Below the pieces are notes generated by a model. The model searched no databases, was not told the DNA's origin, and was given only the letters and a program-made list of their open reading frames with translations. From Oceanibacterium hippocampi (GTDB taxonomy: Bacteria; Pseudomonadota; Alphaproteobacteria; Sneathiellales; Sneathiellaceae): a stretch of DNA of 64,000 bases. Made by a program: the position numbers and the translations under genes. The DNA lies in contig NZ_FWFR01000004.1 in assembly GCF_900172325.1 (NCBI RefSeq), forward strand, positions 1 through 64,000. The letters are read 5' to 3'. Positions within the stretch are counted from its first letter, which is position 1. The number at the start of each line of letters is the position of its first letter. This document shows, in pieces, positions 7,295 through 16,007 of this stretch.

Positions 7295-9070
7295 TCAGTC
7301 GGGCAGGCCGGCCTCGCGGAGGCTGTCGATTACCTTCTCGAGGGAATCGGGCGAGCGGATCGGCAGGGCCTCGCGAAGACCGGCGGCCGTGGCGCCCGGC
7401 GCGACTTCCAGGAACTTGGCCAGCGCCGCGCGCGCGTCGGGCAGGCGGCCGACCTGGGCGAGCGCGGCGGCCAGGACCCAGTACGACGATTCAGATCCCG
7501 GGTTGAGGGTCGCGGCCCGTTGCGCGGCCTCCAGGGCCTCTTCGGGGCGGCCGCGCAACAATTCCGCCGCGGCGATCAGGTTCAGGCACAGGTAATAGCC
7601 TGGTTCCTTCGGGCCGAAGGCCACGGACTGCTTCAGCAGTGGCAGCCCGCGCTCGAAATCCTCGCACCAGATCATCGCCGAGCCGGCCATGAAAACCACG
7701 AAGCTCGATGCCGGGTTGAGGTCGACCGCATGCCGCACGGCATCGAGCCCGGTCGTGTAATCCACCTTGAGGGTCACCAGTGAAAAGCCCGCCACCGCCA
7801 TCGACACCGCGTCGTCCGGCCCGGCGGAAAGCGCGCGGCGGGCGAGGGCCGTCGCCGCACCGATATCGTCCGGCCCGGCCGGTACCCAGGTAGGGCGTCT
7901 GACCCGTTGCACCCGGCACCAGGCCGCGAATGCCAGTGCCGGCGCGTAGTCAGGTTGCAATTCGATCGCCCGGTCGAGATAGCTGATCGCTTTCAGGTTC
8001 TCGTCCGGGTGAAGTGACAGCGCATGGGGCTGGGCCAGCAGATAGAGGTCATGGGCGTTGAGACTTCCGTCGGGCTTTTGCTGGACCCGCTTGATCTCGG
8101 CATTGAGAAGGGTCGGCTGGACGGCGCCGACGATGCTGGCAACGATCCGGTCCTGCAGGTCGAACGCGTCGTCGAGATCGCCGTCATAACGGTCCGCCCA
8201 AAGGTGGGTGCCGCTCGTCGCCTCGATGAGCTGGCCGGTAATCCTGATCCGGTTGCCGGATTTCCGGGCGCTGCCCTCCAGCACGTAGCGTACGCCTAGG
8301 ACGGTCGCAACCTTGCGGATATCGACCGCCTGGCCCTTGTAGACGAAGGTCGAGTTGCGCGCGACGACGGCGACATCCGGAAATCGGGCGAGCGCCGTGA
8401 TGATGTCCTCGACCATCCCGTCGATGAAGTAATCCTGCTCGGGATCGCCGGTCATGTTGGCGAAGGGAAGCACCGCGATGGCGGATTTTCCGGATGTCCC
8501 GGCGGCAGCGGCCACGGGTTCCGTCCGCGCTTCGGAAGGGACGGATGTCGCGACTTGCAGGGAGTAGACGTTGATCGCGTCCGCGATGTTCTTCAACCGC
8601 ACCGGACCGAGGTCCCTGACCGACAGGTCGAGCCGCGTCTTCACCTGGCGATAGGCATCCTCGGACAGGCAGATCGCGCCGGGCGTTGCAATGCCTTCCA
8701 GGCGCGCCGCGATGTTGACGCCGTCGCCCATCAGATCGCCGTCTCCCTCCTCGACGACGTCGCCCAGGTGAACGCCGATGCGGAACTCGATACGGCGATC
8801 GGGGGGGACACCGGCATTGCGATCCTGCATCGAATTCTGCAGTTCGATGGCGCAGCGGACGGCATCGACGACGCTGCGGAACTCGACCAGGACGCCATCG
8901 CCCGTGCGCTTCACGATGCGGCCGTTATGGACCGACATCGTCGGATCGATCAGGTCGCTGCGCAGCGCCCGCAACCGTGCCAGCGTGCGGTCCTCGTCGG
9001 CCCCCGCCAGCCGGCTGAAGCCGACGACATCGGCAACGAGAATTGCGGCGAGTTTGCGCTGTTCGGCCAT
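7295..9070 (-). CDS. Adenylate/guanylate cyclase, TolB-like and TPR domain protein
   Basis: This is a 591-residue soluble protein. Residues 1-180 form a class III nucleotide cyclase domain: metal-binding Asp in LVADVVGFSRL, the second Asp in KRTGDGVLVEF, and the following GVHLGDVV and GVNIAARLEG. At about 210-340 comes the TolB/FlgO-like module common in alphaproteobacterial cyclases (IAVLPFANMTGDPEQDYFID, VLEGSARKSGNRIRITGQL). The C-terminal 250 residues are TPR-like helices (AISYLDRAIELQPDYAPALA, AAQRAATLNPGSESSYWVLA). It probably makes cAMP and scaffolds partners. No neighbour suggests a partner, and the sensed signal is unknown. Confidence 0.88.
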   Translation of the reverse strand: MAEQRKLAAILVADVVGFSRLAGADEDRTLARLRALRSDLIDPTMSVHNGRIVKRTGDGVLVEFRSVVDAVRCAIELQNSMQDRNAGVPPDRRIEFRIGVHLGDVVEEGDGDLMGDGVNIAARLEGIATPGAICLSEDAYRQVKTRLDLSVRDLGPVRLKNIADAINVYSLQVATSVPSEARTEPVAAAAGTSGKSAIAVLPFANMTGDPEQDYFIDGMVEDIITALARFPDVAVVARNSTFVYKGQAVDIRKVATVLGVRYVLEGSARKSGNRIRITGQLIEATSGTHLWADRYDGDLDDAFDLQDRIVASIVGAVQPTLLNAEIKRVQQKPDGSLNAHDLYLLAQPHALSLHPDENLKAISYLDRAIELQPDYAPALAFAAWCRVQRVRRPTWVPAGPDDIGAATALARRALSAGPDDAVSMAVAGFSLVTLKVDYTTGLDAVRHAVDLNPASSFVVFMAGSAMIWCEDFERGLPLLKQSVAFGPKEPGYYLCLNLIAAAELLRGRPEEALEAAQRAATLNPGSESSYWVLAAALAQVGRLPDARAALAKFLEVAPGATAAGLREALPIRSPDSLEKVIDSLREAGLPD

Positions 9071-9172
9071 GTTACCCCGGGGATTGCCTCTTCCAGTTAT
9101 CGCGAGAGCCGACGCGCGTGCAAGCGTACTTCGCGATTCCCCTGATTGCAGGGCAGAGGTCCCGGCCGGCGG

Positions 9173-9796
9173 TCAGGCGGCGGCGGAGACCTTGTCCCAG
9201 AACTCGCTGCGGTCATTGGTGCGCGGGAACGGGCCCTCCGGCACCGGCACGCCGAGGAAGGCACAGAGCGGTTCCCAACCTTCCTTCACCTGGTAGACGA
9301 GGAGCTGCGAGGCGGGAATGGTTGCCTTGACTGTCGCGATATGGGCTTCGAACGCAGCGCACAGGCCGTCACGGTCGAGGCCGAGTGGAAAGCCGGTTTT
9401 CGCTATCACGGCAATCGTCATCTCAAGCCAGGGCCGCATCGGTTCGGGGGCGGCGTCGACGTTCGAGATCAGCTTGTAGATGGTGGACGAAAAACTCTCG
9501 TACCAACTTTCCGCGCTGCGGTGGGTCAGGATGAAGCGCGCCGTCGGATTGGCCGCGTAAAGCTCCCGGTGGAAGCCCGCGGTCGGCCAGTCCACGGCAG
9601 CGGGATAACCGTCATAAATCGCCTGCCAGTCCGCATTGCCCGCCACCGCCGCCTGCCAGAGCGGCAGTTGTCGGGGCATGTTGAGGATGACTTCCTCCAT
9701 GTGGTGGGACGGGCCGAGACCAAGCTGGTTGATGGCGAGCTTCAGCGAATAAGTGCCGGTTCGACCGACACCGGCGCCGATGACATCAAGGGGCAC
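9173..9796 (-). CDS. Small sulfotransferase family protein
   Basis: This 207-residue protein begins with VIGAGVGRTGTYSLKLAINQ, a glycine-rich loop matching the 5'-phosphosulfate-binding loop of PAPS-dependent sulfotransferases in the short bacterial/fungal branch. FILTHRSAESWYES is the conserved second PAPS segment with Arg and Ser. The acceptor cannot be inferred. It stands alone between the cyclase and iclR genes. Confidence 0.8.
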   Translation of the reverse strand: MPLDVIGAGVGRTGTYSLKLAINQLGLGPSHHMEEVILNMPRQLPLWQAAVAGNADWQAIYDGYPAAVDWPTAGFHRELYAANPTARFILTHRSAESWYESFSSTIYKLISNVDAAPEPMRPWLEMTIAVIAKTGFPLGLDRDGLCAAFEAHIATVKATIPASQLLVYQVKEGWEPLCAFLGVPVPEGPFPRTNDRSEFWDKVSAAA

Positions 9797-9967
9797 GTCC
9801 GTCTCCTATGCATTTTCTTGGCGGATAACGATCAGCCTATTGTCTTGCTGCCTCTATCTGCATCTGAGATTTACCTAATGTCCAGTCGGAATCCGGGCAG
9901 GAAACAGGTTCCGGCGGAACAGAAACTGCCGGCCCGTGACTTCGCGTGGCAGTCTTGATGCACGCAA

Positions 9968-10738
9968 TCATACCGGTCGGGGCATGGCTTCCCGGCCTTG
10001 CCAGAAGGGATCGCCGATCTCGGTCCCGATGCGCTGGAGCGTGGCCGTCAGTATGGCCGCGATTCGCTCCGGATCGCCCATCTTCTCCGGAAAGGACAGG
10101 CTAAGACCGATCGGGCAGCTCGAAACCGAGCCGAAAACGGCGCCGCCGATCGAGATGATGCCGGGAAACGCTTCCTGCCGCGACAGAGCGTAGCCGCGGT
10201 CGCGGACCGCGTGTACTTCCTCGATCAGTTCCGCCCGGCTGGCGATCGTATGCTCGGTCTCCCGGGCCAGGGTGTCGCCGTAGAGCCGCTCGATCTCCTC
10301 GTCGGGCAGGCGGCTCAGCAGCGCCTTGCCGATCGCCGTGGCATGCGCCGGAAGGGTCTGGCCGAGGCGAACCGAGAACAGCACCGGCGTCTGCCCCTGA
10401 TGCTGACGCAGCAGCACGATCTCCGTGCCATTCAGAACGGCCATCCATGAGGTCAGCCCGGTCGCGTGGCTGAGCGCCACCAGGGCGTCGGCGAGCAGAT
10501 CGGCATCGTAGCCAATGGGCCGATAGCGGATACCGAGGCGCCAGGCCAGCGGCCCGGCCGTGTAGCGCCGCGTCGCAGGGTCCTGTTCGATGAGGTCGCC
10601 GGACCGAAGCGAGGCCATCAGCCGCGACGCGCTGCTCCGCGGCAGGTCGAGCCGCTTGCCCACCTCGGCCACCGATACCGGCTGGTCGGAGGCGGCGATC
10701 ATCTCGAGAGCAACCATCGCGTTACGGAAGGTTTTCAT
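9968..10738 (-). CDS. IclR family transcriptional regulator
   Basis: This 256-residue protein has an N-terminal winged helix (residues 1-65, VSVAEVGKRLDLPRSSASRL) and a C-terminal IclR effector domain (about 75-250, such as GQTLPAHATAIGKALLSRLP). I prefer the internal ATG at 10738 because the start at 10762 has no ribosome-binding site. It is divergent from the ThDP-enzyme gene, and the intergenic region carries two copies of a 20-base motif. It therefore probably controls that gene, the amino-acid ABC genes and itself. Confidence 0.85.
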   Translation of the reverse strand: MKTFRNAMVALEMIAASDQPVSVAEVGKRLDLPRSSASRLMASLRSGDLIEQDPATRRYTAGPLAWRLGIRYRPIGYDADLLADALVALSHATGLTSWMAVLNGTEIVLLRQHQGQTPVLFSVRLGQTLPAHATAIGKALLSRLPDEEIERLYGDTLARETEHTIASRAELIEEVHAVRDRGYALSRQEAFPGIISIGGAVFGSVSSCPIGLSLSFPEKMGDPERIAAILTATLQRIGTEIGDPFWQGREAMPRPV

Positions 10739-10740
10739 GT

Positions 10741-10760
10741 GATGTCCCACAATATGAAAC
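10741..10760 (+). promoter_or_regulatory. IclR operator candidate, copy 1
   Basis: GATGTCCCACAATATGAAAC matches a second copy at 10848-10867 at 16 of 20 positions in the same orientation. This copy abuts the iclR start codon, so binding here would autoregulate the regulator. Confidence 0.5.
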
Positions 10761-10847
10761 ACATTAGGACATTAGCTAACCCGTCGAACTGAGCAATTCA
10801 AACAATTATTGACATGAATGGAGAATCGTTGCCTGCTACTTGCAACA

Positions 10848-10867
10848 GATGTCTCACATTATGGAGC
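10848..10867 (+). promoter_or_regulatory. IclR operator candidate, copy 2
   Basis: GATGTCTCACATTATGGAGC is the partner of the copy at 10741-10760. It covers the GGAG ribosome-binding site of the ThDP-enzyme gene and ends 6 bases before its proposed GTG start. Confidence 0.5.
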
Positions 10868-10873
10868 GTGTAC

Positions 10874-12601
10874 GTGAGTGAGGGGAATGCGCAGGGCGGG
10901 CTGAAGTCCGGCAAGGTCGCGGCGCTTATGGTCGAGACGCTCGAAGCCTACGGCGTCGAGTTCATTTTCGGCATGGAGGATCCGGTCCAGCTCTATCACC
11001 ACCTGAACCGCGAGCGGATCCGTCCGATCACCATTCGCGACGAGAAGCACGGCGCGATCATGGCGCACGGCTATGCCAAGACGGCGAAGCGTCCGGGCAT
11101 CTGCGCCGCGACGTTCGGGCCCGGTGCGACCAATCTCATTACCGGGCTTCTCGAAGCACAGAAGTCGTCGGTGCCTGTGATCGCCTTCATCCAGGAGATC
11201 CCGGCCAGCCAGCGCGACCGGCACGCCAGCAGCGAGATCGACCATGTGGCCGCGCTGTCGCCCTTCACCAAGAAGGTCTATCGCATCGACACGGCCGAGC
11301 GCTGTTGCGAGATCGTGCGCCGCGCCTTTCGCATGGCGACCAGTGGCCGTCCCGGGCCGGTCGCGGTCCTGTGCCCGGCTGACGTGATGACGCAACAGAC
11401 CGAGGCCGCGGTATACGCAGAGGCGGCGTTCGCGACCTTCCCGCCCTACCGTCAGCGGCCCGGGCGTGCTGAGCTGAACGCAGCGGCCGAGCTGCTTGCA
11501 AGCGCCGAGCGGCCGGTCATTATCGCGGGCGGCGGCAGCATCCTTTCAGGCGCATCCGGGCAGGTGATCGCGCTCGCCGAACGTCTGGGCGCCCCGGTCG
11601 CCACGACGATGACCGGGCGCGGGACCATTCCCGACGCCCATCCGCTGGCGCTGGGCGCGCTCGGGTCATCGACCGCCGGAACACTTGGCCGGGGCCGGAT
11701 CGCGAACGAGGCGGTCGCGGGCGCGGACGTGGTACTGATCTGCGGCTCGCGCACGGGCCAGATCTGCTACATGAACTGGCAGCAGCCGGGTCCCGCGACA
11801 AAGGTCATCCATCTCGACATCGACCCGGAAGAGCCCGGCCGAAATTTCCCGACGGCGCTGTCGCTGATCGGCGATGTGCGCGAGACGCTGGCGGAACTGG
11901 CCGAGCATCCGGCGACGGACCGGCCGGGCGTCGCCGCAAGTGTCGCGAAGGCCTACGCGGGGGCGAAGGCCGACTGGCGCACCGAGTTCCGCGCGGTAGC
12001 CTTCAACAACGCGACGCCGGCGCGGCCCGAACGCGTGCTGGCGGAAATCTCTGACCGGATGGACGAGAATACCATTCTCGTCAACGACGCCAGTTTCGTC
12101 ACCGGCTGGAGCTTCAGCCATGTCGACAATGTCGTCGCGGGCGCCGAGATCCTGTCACCCCGCGGCACCGGCGGCATCGGCTGGTCACTGCCAGCGGCCC
12201 TCGGCGCCAAGCTGGCGCGGCCGGATGCCCGGGTCGTTTGCATCGCCGGTGACGGCGCCTTCGGCTACGTCATGAACGAGCTCGAGACCGCCTCCCGCTA
12301 CGCCATTCCGGTCGTCATGATCGTGTTCAACAATGCCACGCTCGGCTTCCAGCGGCATTTCGAGAACAAGCTGTTCGGCTCGTACGGCGAATGCGACCTG
12401 TCCGACATCGATCATGCCGCCCTGGCCAGGGCGTTGAAATGCGAGGGCGAGCGGGTCAGCGACCCGGCCGACTTCGCCGCCGCCATCGAGCGCGGCTTCG
12501 CCTCCGGAAAGCCTTACGTCATCGACGCGGTCATCGACCCGGAGGCGATGGCACCGATCGTCGGACTCGACGATGTCGGCGTCGTGGGAGAGACGCACTG
12601 A
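10874..12601 (+). CDS. Thiamine-diphosphate-dependent enzyme (acetolactate synthase-like)
   Basis: This 575-residue protein has the three-domain layout of the ALS/POX/benzoylformate decarboxylase family: an N-terminal PYR domain with the catalytic glutamate in IRDEKHGAIMAHGYAK, a central domain (about 190-330), and a C-terminal PP domain with GDGAFGYVMNELETASRY and the closing VFNN. Start choice: GTG at 10874 has GGAG 8 bases upstream and begins just before the homologous part; the in-frame ATG at 10814 lacks a ribosome-binding site. Linkage to an amino-acid ABC transporter suggests a 2-oxo acid substrate derived from an imported amino acid. The exact reaction (decarboxylation, carboligation or lyase) is not readable. 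Confidence 0.85.
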   Translation: MSEGNAQGGLKSGKVAALMVETLEAYGVEFIFGMEDPVQLYHHLNRERIRPITIRDEKHGAIMAHGYAKTAKRPGICAATFGPGATNLITGLLEAQKSSVPVIAFIQEIPASQRDRHASSEIDHVAALSPFTKKVYRIDTAERCCEIVRRAFRMATSGRPGPVAVLCPADVMTQQTEAAVYAEAAFATFPPYRQRPGRAELNAAAELLASAERPVIIAGGGSILSGASGQVIALAERLGAPVATTMTGRGTIPDAHPLALGALGSSTAGTLGRGRIANEAVAGADVVLICGSRTGQICYMNWQQPGPATKVIHLDIDPEEPGRNFPTALSLIGDVRETLAELAEHPATDRPGVAASVAKAYAGAKADWRTEFRAVAFNNATPARPERVLAEISDRMDENTILVNDASFVTGWSFSHVDNVVAGAEILSPRGTGGIGWSLPAALGAKLARPDARVVCIAGDGAFGYVMNELETASRYAIPVVMIVFNNATLGFQRHFENKLFGSYGECDLSDIDHAALARALKCEGERVSDPADFAAAIERGFASGKPYVIDAVIDPEAMAPIVGLDDVGVVGETH

Positions 12602-12640
12602 GTTCCTGATTCCAACCGAAACGAGAAAAAGGGGAGCAAC

Positions 12641-13438
12641 ATGTTCAAGAAACTGGCCGGAATGGCGATGGCGATCTGCGTCGCCTCGACCGCAACCGCC
12701 GCAGTGGCGGGCGAGACCTTCGACAGGATCATGTCGGAGAACAAGATGGTCGTGGGCGTGGCGCCGTGGAACGGCTTCGTCGCCAAGAATCCGTCGACGG
12801 ACGAGTTCGAAGGTCTGATCGTCGACGACATCAAGATGCTGTCCGAACTGACCGGGATCCAGGTCGAACTGGTCAACACGACCTGGAGCGGCCTGATCGC
12901 CGGCCTGCAAGCCGGGAAGTGGGACGTCATCATGACCGGCATGGGGGCAACGCCGGAGCGCGCCAAGGCCGTCGCCTTCACGGAAGGCTGGGGCTTCCTG
13001 TCCCATGTCGCCGTGGTCCGTGCGGACAGCAAGGCGAACAGCCGTGACGACCTGAACCAGAAGGGTAACCGGATCGCCGTCGTTTCCGGAACCAGCGCCC
13101 ACCGCTTCGCGGAGCGCGTGTTCGACAAGGCGGAAGTGGCCTCGTTCAGCGATACCGGAGCGGCCGTTCTGGAGGTAATGAACGGTTCGGCGGCCGCCTA
13201 TCTGGGCGATTCCATCTCGAACACGAAGCGGGCGGCGGAGCGTGAGGAATTGCGCCTGGTCGAGTTTGCCGCCGATCAGACCGAATGGAACAGCCTGAAC
13301 CACGCGGTCCGCTACGAGGACCAGGATCTTCTTCTGTTCCTGAACACCTATATCCGCGCGATGCGCCTGCGCGGCTGGTACGGTCAGCTGGCCGACAAGT
13401 GGAGCATGCCGGCGTCCCTGGCGACCGGCCCCAACTGA
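12641..13438 (+). CDS. Amino-acid ABC transporter, periplasmic substrate-binding protein
   Basis: This 265-residue protein has a Sec signal (residues 1-23, ending TATAAVAG) followed by a family 3 solute-binding fold: MVVGVAPWNGFVAKNP, LIVDDIKMLSELTGIQVELV and the hinge-adjacent AGLQAGKWDVIMTGMGATPE. This family binds polar amino acids and related compounds in the periplasm. It is the first transporter gene, 39 bases after the ThDP-enzyme stop, and an intercistronic hairpin follows it. Confidence 0.88.
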   Translation: MFKKLAGMAMAICVASTATAAVAGETFDRIMSENKMVVGVAPWNGFVAKNPSTDEFEGLIVDDIKMLSELTGIQVELVNTTWSGLIAGLQAGKWDVIMTGMGATPERAKAVAFTEGWGFLSHVAVVRADSKANSRDDLNQKGNRIAVVSGTSAHRFAERVFDKAEVASFSDTGAAVLEVMNGSAAAYLGDSISNTKRAAEREELRLVEFAADQTEWNSLNHAVRYEDQDLLLFLNTYIRAMRLRGWYGQLADKWSMPASLATGPN

Positions 13439-13453
13439 ATCGCTGACGCGAGC

Positions 13454-13486
13454 GCGGGCGCAGCCGTCCTTCTTGGCTGCGTCCGC
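13454..13486 (+). other. Intercistronic stem-loop after the binding-protein gene
   Basis: GCGGGCGCAGCC and GGCTGCGTCCGC form a 12-bp stem with one G-T pair and a 9-base loop. No T-run follows. Such hairpins between binding-protein and permease genes usually stabilise or limit the upstream message so that more binding protein than membrane component is made. Confidence 0.55.
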
Positions 13487-13527
13487 GACTTGACTGGCAC
13501 AGGCGGCGTGGGAGAGAGCGGGCGCGC

Positions 13528-14196
13528 ATGAACTACAAGTTCGACTTTGGAATCCTGTTCAATTACGGGGACTACCTGGCGGGCGGTGTCTGGTACGCCA
13601 TCGTCATCGCCTTCCCGAGCATCCTGATTGCGACCGTCGTCGGCATGATCCTCGCGGCCATGCACCTGTCGCCGGTCAGGATTTTGCGGGTTGTCGGCGC
13701 GGCCTATGTGGATGTCTTCCGCACGCTGCCTGTGGTCGTGCTGCTGATCTGGATCCACTATGTGCTGCCGATCCTGACCGGCCTCTCCCTATCGTCGACG
13801 GAGAGCAGCATTCTCGCGTTGTCGATGAATGGCAGCGCGCTCGCCTGCGAGGCGTTCCGCGGCGGCCTGCAGGCGATTCCGGGTACCCAGCGTCAGGCGG
13901 CCTGGTCGCTTGGCCTGTCGAAGTTCGATATCCTGCGCTACGTGATCATCCCGCAGGGCTTCTTCTCGACATTGCCGGCGCTCACCAATGTTCACATCAC
14001 CATCATCAAGAACGTGACGGTCACGGTGCTCATCGCCGTGCCGGAAGTGATGTTCCGGGCGCAGGAGCTCACGGTCCAGTTCTTCCGTCCCCTCGAACTC
14101 TATACCGGGGCGGCGGTGATCTACGTGGCGCTCATCCTGAGCTTCACGCTGGCGATGAGGCGGCTGGAACGACTGCGAAAATGGGAAAGCGTATAA
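13528..14196 (+). CDS. Amino-acid ABC transporter permease
   Basis: This 222-residue HisM/GlnP-type permease has about five membrane segments. Its EAA loop reads IPGTQRQAAWSLGLSKFDIL and contacts the ATPase. Only one permease gene is present, so the channel is probably a homodimer. Its TAA overlaps the ATPase ATG in TAATG at 14194-14198. Confidence 0.88.
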   Translation: MNYKFDFGILFNYGDYLAGGVWYAIVIAFPSILIATVVGMILAAMHLSPVRILRVVGAAYVDVFRTLPVVVLLIWIHYVLPILTGLSLSSTESSILALSMNGSALACEAFRGGLQAIPGTQRQAAWSLGLSKFDILRYVIIPQGFFSTLPALTNVHITIIKNVTVTVLIAVPEVMFRAQELTVQFFRPLELYTGAAVIYVALILSFTLAMRRLERLRKWESV

Positions 14197-14945
14197 TGGC
14201 GGCCGAGGCATTTCTGACTGTCCGCAACCTGTCCAAGTCGTACGGCGAGGACCGGATCCTTCGCGACGTCTCGTTCGAGGTCGAGCGCGGCGAGACCATG
14301 GTCATCTGCGGGCCGAGTGGTTGCGGCAAGAGCACGCTGCTGCGCTGCCTGAACGGGCTCGAGCCGGTCGAGACGGGCACGCTGCGGATCGGCGAAAGGG
14401 AAATCGATCTTTCGAACGCCCGTGTCCGGGAAACCGCGCGGGATGGCACCGGGCTGGTCTTCCAGAACTTCAACCTGTTCCCGCACATGACGGTGCTGCA
14501 GAACCTGACCCTGGCGCCCAAGCGCGTGCGGAAGATGAGCAATGCCGAGGCCACCCGGCAGGCCGACGAACTGCTTGAACTGGTCGGGCTGACCGAACGG
14601 CGCGCCGCCTATCCGTTCGAGTTGTCCGGCGGACAGCGCCAGCGCGTTGCGATCGCGCGGGCGCTGGCGATGAAGCCCGACCTGCTGATGTTCGACGAGC
14701 CGACATCCGCGCTCGACCCCGAGAAGAAGGAAGAAGTTCTGGGGGTGATCGGCGATCTGAAGCAGCAGGGCAACGTGACGATGATCGTCGTCACCCACGA
14801 GATCGGCTTCGGAAAGAACGTCGCCGATTGGGCGATGCTGCTCGAGGAGGGCCGCATCGTCGAGCACGACCGGGCGCAATCGTTCTTCACCGCGCCGAAA
14901 TCGCCCCGGACCCAGCAATTCCTGAAGGCGATCATCAACGCCTGA
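14196..14945 (+). CDS. Amino-acid ABC transporter ATP-binding protein
   Basis: This 249-residue GlnQ/HisP-type ATPase has Walker A CGPSGCGKSTLLRC, Q-loop FQNFNLFPHM, signature LSGGQRQRVAIARAL, Walker B LLMFDEPTSALDP and H-loop VVTHEIGF. ATG 14196 overlaps the permease stop; ATG 14181 in the same frame would overlap more and lacks this coupling. It completes the binding protein-permease-ATPase set. Confidence 0.9.
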   Translation: MAAEAFLTVRNLSKSYGEDRILRDVSFEVERGETMVICGPSGCGKSTLLRCLNGLEPVETGTLRIGEREIDLSNARVRETARDGTGLVFQNFNLFPHMTVLQNLTLAPKRVRKMSNAEATRQADELLELVGLTERRAAYPFELSGGQRQRVAIARALAMKPDLLMFDEPTSALDPEKKEEVLGVIGDLKQQGNVTMIVVTHEIGFGKNVADWAMLLEEGRIVEHDRAQSFFTAPKSPRTQQFLKAIINA

Positions 14946-14996
14946 GACTGCGGCGTCGCAGCGATCGGGCCAGGCGCCGTGTCGGCCGGCCCCGGC

Positions 14997-15701
14997 TTAC
15001 GAGGGTCGCCAGTGGCCGGCGATCTTCCCGGCGAGCGCACCCAGATCCGGCGCCACAAGGTCCGGCATCGGGACGTCGGCCGCGGGGAGAACGGCATTGA
15101 GCGGCCGCGTGACGAGTGCGCCGCGGCAACCGGCGGCCTGTGCGCCGATCGTATCCCAAAGGTGACAGGCGACGAGGCATAGTTCCGATGTCGCGACGCC
15201 CATTTCCCCGGCGACAAGACGGTAGGTCTCGGGCGCGGGCTTGAATTTCCGGACCGCCTCGACGCTGAAGGAGCGTTCGAAGAACTCCCCCAGCCCGGCG
15301 CGCTCGAGCGGCGTCGGCGATTCGCCGCCTGCCGAGTTCGTCAGCGTCACCAGCCGGAAGCCTGCCTCGCGCAACCGGTCCAGGGCGGGTGCGGCGTCCG
15401 CATGTGCCGGCATCGCCGCCATGCGCGCCTTCAGTTCCTCGACGTCGTCGTCGCCGACCGATACGCCGCGGGTATCCGCGACCATGCGAAGGGTTCCGAC
15501 CGCCAGTGCGCCGAACGGCGTATAGAGGCCCGACAGGGTCATGGTCTGGGAATAGAGGATCAGTTGCGCGAACCATTCCCTGAGCACTGTCCCACTGCCG
15601 AAGACGCGCTGGAAGAGGGGCTCGAGCGTGGTGATGTCGAGCAGTGTTTCGTTCACATCGAAGACGATCATCGAAACCGGCTTTGCAAGGGGCATTGGCA
15701 T
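14997..15701 (-). CDS. Haloacid dehalogenase type II (HAD superfamily)
   Basis: This 234-residue protein has the nucleophile aspartate in MIVFDVNETLLD, motif II Ser/Thr in LVTLTNSAGGE, motif III lysine in RKFKPAPETY, and an aspartate in CLVACHLWDTIGAQAAGC. The last segment differs from the usual VSSNxWD of characterised L-2-haloacid dehalogenases, with Ala-Cys-His in place of Ser-Ser-Asn. The true substrate may therefore not be a halogenated acid. ATG 15701 has AGGAG five bases upstream, so the longer frame from 15749 is not used. It is convergent with the ABC operon and divergent from the first TRAP operon. Confidence 0.82.
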   Translation of the reverse strand: MPMPLAKPVSMIVFDVNETLLDITTLEPLFQRVFGSGTVLREWFAQLILYSQTMTLSGLYTPFGALAVGTLRMVADTRGVSVGDDDVEELKARMAAMPAHADAAPALDRLREAGFRLVTLTNSAGGESPTPLERAGLGEFFERSFSVEAVRKFKPAPETYRLVAGEMGVATSELCLVACHLWDTIGAQAAGCRGALVTRPLNAVLPAADVPMPDLVAPDLGALAGKIAGHWRPS

Positions 15702-15885
15702 CCACTCCTGGCGGTGACGTCGACGGCGACGGACGTCGACGTCGGGCATCCTCCCGAGGTGGGTATTCCGTCCGACAGCGGCATGGGAAAAACTGCGCGA
15801 TCACTCAAGCGTGACTATGCGGCAGTTACGGTGGCCGCGCATCGTCCCGCGTCGCACTCCGATAATATGTGCGTTGCGATCACCC

Positions 15886-15927
15886 TTGACAGGTTGTATT
15901 TCGGCTGACAATTTGTCCGGACAAATA
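15886..15927 (+). promoter_or_regulatory. Promoter and GntR operator A (first TRAP operon)
   Basis: A TTGACA at 15886-15891 is followed 16 bases later by GACAAT, a plausible -10. The perfect 16-bp palindrome ATTTGTCCGGACAAAT at 15912-15927 overlaps this -10 and the expected transcript start, a position typical of repression. It lies 80 bases before the dctP start. Confidence 0.75.
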
Positions 15928-16007
15928 ATGCTGTCGGCGGTTGATACCGAAGAAACGAGGTCGCCGCCGGCATCCGACAATCATGGAAATACAGAGGGTG
16001 TCGATAG

